Source: Planctomycetota bacterium
GTDB taxonomy: Bacteria; Planctomycetota; SZUA-567
Direction: 5' to 3'
Assembly (NCBI GenBank): GCA_031278535.1
Contig: JAITKH010000156.1
Coordinates: forward strand, 1 to 8,080
DNA length: 8,080 nt
How positions within the stretch are numbered: position 1 is the stretch's first letter; the number at the start of each line of letters is the position of its first letter. Positions 5,185-8,080 of this stretch are shown here, in pieces. The notes under the pieces were generated by a model that saw nothing but the letters and a program-made list of their open reading frames with translations, had not been told where the DNA came from and did not search any database. Made by a program: the position numbers and the translations under genes.

Positions 5185-8080
5185 CAAAGTTTTCTCGCCA
5201 CCTCCTCGATGGAGAAGGCCTCGATGACATCGCCCTCCTCGATGCCGTCGTAGCCGGCGATCTTCAGGCCGCATTCAAATCCGGCCTTGACCTCCCGGAC
5301 ATCGTCCTTCACTCGCCTGAGACTTTGGATCGTTCCTTCGTAAATCACGACCTGGTTCCGGAAGAGGCGAATGCGGTTGGTGCGCTGCACCTGGCCGTCC
5401 AACACATGGCAGCCGGCGATGGCTCCGACCTTCGAGGATCGGAAGACCTGGCGGATTTCCACATGCCCTTGGACGATCTCCTTCTCCTCGGGCGGCAGGA
5501 GTCCCTCGAGGGAGGCTTTTATGTCCTCGAAAATCCGATAGATAATATGGTAGGTGCGTATTTGTACCCCGAGGCTCATGGCCGCAAACCTGGCCTGGCT
5601 CTCCGCCCCCACGTGGAAGCCGATGACGATGGCGTCGGAAGCGTCGGCGAGGATGACGTCGGCATGGTTGATCCCGCCTACGGCGGCGTGGATGATGTTT
5701 ACGCCGACCTCTGACGTGGCCATCTCCCGAAGCGTCTTCTCAATGACTTCGAGCGAACCCATCACATCGGCCTTGACAATGACCGAAAGCTCGCGTTTTC
5801 CCGATCCGGCCAGATGGCTGGTCAGGTTTTCCAGCGTTACGTGCTGCCGCTTGGCCATGGCGGCGGCGCGGGATTCCCTTTCCCGCTGTTCAGCGATGGC
5901 CTTGGCCTTATGGAGATCGGCCAGAATGAAGAACTTGTCGCCAGTCTCCGGGACGGCCGAGAGTCCGGACAGCCGGACCGGCATGCCAGGACCGGCTTCC
6001 TGGGCGGGGCGGCCAAATTCGTCGAACATGAAGCGGATTTTGCCGTAGCCGTTGGAACAAAGGATGATGTCCCCGACATGGAGGGTGCCGTCGGTCACCA
6101 GCAGGGTGGCGATTACCCCCTGGCCCTCCGACATGCTGGCTTCGATCACGAAGCCGGTGGCTTGGCGATCAGGGTTGGCCCGGAGTTCCAACACTTCGGC
6201 TTCAAGCAGAATGCGTTCGATCAGATTGTCCATCCCCTCTTTGGTATGGGCCGAGACGTTCACCATGCCCACCTGACCTCCCCATTCCTCCGGGAGCAGA
6301 TTCAGGCGGTTTGCCAATTCCTGCCGTACCCGGTCGGGATTGGCGGCGGGGAGGTCGCATTTGTTGATGGCTACCACCACCGGTACGCCCGCGTTCTTGG
6401 CATGGGCAGACGCCTCCTCGGTCTGGGGCATGACTCCGTCGTCGGCGGCGACCACCAGCACCGCTATATCCGTAAGATTGGCGCCACGCGCCCGCATGGC
6501 GGAAAACGCCTCGTGGCCGGGGGTGTCGAGGAAGGTGACCCGCTTGCCGTTCCGGACAACGGAGTACGCGCCAATGTGCTGAGTGATGCCGCCGTGTTCC
6601 CCATCCACCACCCGGGTATTGCGGATGGCGTCGAGGAGGCTGGTCTTGCCGTGATCGACATGGCCCATGAAAGTGACCACGGGCGGACGTTCCGCCAATC
6701 GCCCGGCAAAATCCTCCGACTGCTGCCGTTCCTCTTCGACCAATTCCTCTTCCAGATCGTCCTCATTCTCCCACTTGAGGGGGATGGCGAATTTTGACGC
6801 AATCCGGTTGATGTCCTCTTCGGAAAGGATGTCGTTGACTTGAACCATGCCGCCTTGGGACAGCATGAAGGAAAGGATTTCCTGGAGCTTGACTCCCAAG
6901 GCGACCGAAATGTCACGGAGCGTCATGCCGAGGCGCACTACAGCCTCCTGGCCGGGAGCGCGGGGAATCGGTGCCGCGATGCGACGGCTGCGCGAACGCC
7001 TTCCCACCACACGACGCTGCCCGCCCCGGCCGGAGCGGCGGCGACGGCCGCTGCCCGCAAGTGAACGGGTAAAGTCGTTGTCGATCTCGGCGAAGCTTGC
7101 CGGCAACTCGTTATGGAGTCGCTTTGATTTGAAATCGGCCCGTTTGTGTTTAAAACCGGACAGGCTCCTCTCCGCTTGATCGTCAACCGAAAGGATGCTC
7201 CTGGCCGCCTCTTCGATGACGAGGGGGGCGACCGCGGCGTCAAGAGCCGATTCCTCCTGGACAAGTTCCTCGCCGCTTTCGGCCAGATCGTCGAATCCCC
7301 AGTCCACTTCGGAGGATCGAGAACGCCGGGAAAGCCTGGTTTTTTTCTCGGCGACGTCTCGCTCGTCGTCCTGGCTGGCGCGCAGTTTGGCCTTTACCCT
7401 GTGCTTCTGGATGGGTTTTGCCGCGAGATCGGCGCCGGGGGAAATCGGTTGCTCCGGCGGATGCGCCCCGGCCGGGGAACGCGGGGAGAGACGTTTCGCT
7501 CCGGTCTTTGCAGCCGGCCCGGCAGCGGAACGCCGAATTTCGCCCTCACCCGCCTTGCCGCCGGCGGTTTTCGAAGCGGCCAGCTTGATGGCGGCGATGG
7601 TGTCCGCCGATGCCTGGCCCACAGCCGCGCTGCCGCGAACGGTGGTTCCCAGACGTTTGATGACGGGGGGAGGAGCGGGCGGCGGCTTGGGGCTGGCCGG
7701 TTCGGCCGGAAGAATTGATTCCTGGGCCGGGATCGGGGCCGATTCAGCCTCCGTTGCCGATTCTGGCATTTTTTTCGCTTTGGGCGCGTCCCTGGTTTTT
7801 CCCGCAGCCCCGGCACGGATCGGGGGGGAGGCCGCATCCTTGTCGCCGTCCCGGTCCGGGGAGGCCGGCTGGGGCAAAATCGTCGCGGCGGCCGGCGCTT
7901 CCGGTTGGGCGACCGCGGCCGATCCGGCCGGCGCTTCAATTTGGCGGGCAACGGCCGGATGCCTTGCCATCATCTTTTTTTTCTTGACGGCCTTCTCAGG
8001 CGGCGGAGGAATCCAATCCGTTCTTGCCTGTTCGGCGACCCATTTTTCCACCTCGCCGGAGATGTCGCTCAGGGCGTCCT
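5184..8080 (-). CDS. infB: Translation initiation factor IF-2, N-terminus cut by the window edge
   Basis: IF-2 is the GTPase that brings initiator tRNA to the 30S subunit and promotes subunit joining. A GTG at 8051 would give 955 residues, but the frame is open to 8080. The upstream codons (DALSDISGEVEKW) look like the end of an IF2_N subdomain, so the true start is probably outside. Counting from 8051: 15-330 is an Ala/Pro/Lys-rich, low-complexity linker; 335-357 is an Arg/Gly/Ser-rich basic patch; 370-425 is the second IF2_N domain (VVRLGMTLRDISVALGVKLQEI). The G domain begins at about 455: G1 GHVDHGKTS (463-471), switch I GGIT (487-490), G3 DTPGHEAF (509-516, catalytic His513), G4 NKCD (563-566, against the commoner NKxD with Ile or Met), G5 SAHTKEG (600-606). 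Domains II-IV follow, including TLENL (739-743) and GAIAGCHVLDG (876-886), and the tRNA-binding C2 end, EGDVIEAFSIEEVARKL (939-955). All GTPase motifs are intact. It is followed by rbfA with a one-base overlap; nusA is expected upstream. Confidence 0.97.
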   Translation of the reverse strand, partial: DALSDISGEVEKWVAEQARTDWIPPPPEKAVKKKKMMARHPAVARQIEAPAGSAAVAQPEAPAAATILPQPASPDRDGDKDAASPPIRAGAAGKTRDAPKAKKMPESATEAESAPIPAQESILPAEPASPKPPPAPPPVIKRLGTTVRGSAAVGQASADTIAAIKLAASKTAGGKAGEGEIRRSAAGPAAKTGAKRLSPRSPAGAHPPEQPISPGADLAAKPIQKHRVKAKLRASQDDERDVAEKKTRLSRRSRSSEVDWGFDDLAESGEELVQEESALDAAVAPLVIEEAARSILSVDDQAERSLSGFKHKRADFKSKRLHNELPASFAEIDNDFTRSLAGSGRRRRSGRGGQRRVVGRRSRSRRIAAPIPRAPGQEAVVRLGMTLRDISVALGVKLQEILSFMLSQGGMVQVNDILSEEDINRIASKFAIPLKWENEDDLEEELVEEERQQSEDFAGRLAERPPVVTFMGHVDHGKTSLLDAIRNTRVVDGEHGGITQHIGAYSVVRNGKRVTFLDTPGHEAFSAMRARGANLTDIAVLVVAADDGVMPQTEEASAHAKNAGVPVVVAINKCDLPAANPDRVRQELANRLNLLPEEWGGQVGMVNVSAHTKEGMDNLIERILLEAEVLELRANPDRQATGFVIEASMSEGQGVIATLLVTDGTLHVGDIILCSNGYGKIRFMFDEFGRPAQEAGPGMPVRLSGLSAVPETGDKFFILADLHKAKAIAEQRERESRAAAMAKRQHVTLENLTSHLAGSGKRELSVIVKADVMGSLEVIEKTLREMATSEVGVNIIHAAVGGINHADVILADASDAIVIGFHVGAESQARFAAMSLGVQIRTYHIIYRIFEDIKASLEGLLPPEEKEIVQGHVEIRQVFRSSKVGAIAGCHVLDGQVQRTNRIRLFRNQVVIYEGTIQSLRRVKDDVREVKAGFECGLKIAGYDGIEEGDVIEAFSIEEVARKL

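Noticed and set aside
5185..5274. Thirty-residue N-terminal extension of RbfA
   Set aside because: It would lie entirely inside the infB coding sequence, is Arg/Gly-rich shadow sequence, and RbfA homologues start at the ATG at 5184.
5814..6797. 327-codon plus-strand open frame opposite infB
   Set aside because: It lies opposite the most conserved part of IF-2, whose motifs are intact on the other strand, and its own sequence matches no family I know. It is a shadow.

Overview
The window looks like GC-rich chromosomal DNA (roughly 60% G+C by eye) from a Gram-negative-type bacterium. The translation initiation factor IF-2 encoded here has wording I associate with Planctomycetota or a nearby PVC-type lineage: an NKCD G4 motif, a long Ala/Pro/Lys linker, and an IEEVARKL end. 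This lineage call is an inference from memory, not a search result.

Left part (1-3269, + strand): the last 44 codons of an unidentified gene, then a roughly 300-base gap with a strong hairpin just before the next start, then two lipoprotein genes in tandem separated by 49 bases. The first (434-1852) is a TolB-like six-bladed PD40/WD40-like beta-propeller lipoprotein with an unusual Gly/Pro/Asn/Tyr-rich N-terminal linker. The second (1902-3269) is a lipoprotein with a CsgG/GNA1162-like alpha/beta core, a charged coiled coil and a long disordered tail. They probably form an operon acting at the cell envelope. Their substrate or partner is not visible.

Middle (3270-4650): a 636-base gap without a convincing gene but with several short palindromes and hairpins, then a stand-alone gcvH (glycine cleavage H protein, lipoyl carrier, + strand). 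No other glycine-cleavage gene is in the window. Between gcvH and the convergent rbfA lies a 355-base strip. It holds a probable terminator for gcvH, a decayed C-terminal fragment of an IS256/Mutator-type transposase on the minus strand, a long imperfect inverted repeat, and a probable terminator for rbfA.

Right part (4651-8080, - strand): the conserved infB-rbfA pair, with the infB stop and rbfA start overlapping by one base (TGATG). infB runs off the right edge. Its reading frame stays open to the end of the window, and the first visible residues look like the end of an N-terminal IF2_N subdomain. nusA, the usual upstream neighbour, is expected outside the window.

I found no CRISPR array, tRNA, rRNA, complete mobile element or clear defence or biosynthetic system. 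The least described items are the lipoprotein pair, the acidic RbfA tail, the hairpin before the TolB-like gene, and the transposase relic with its adjacent inverted repeat.
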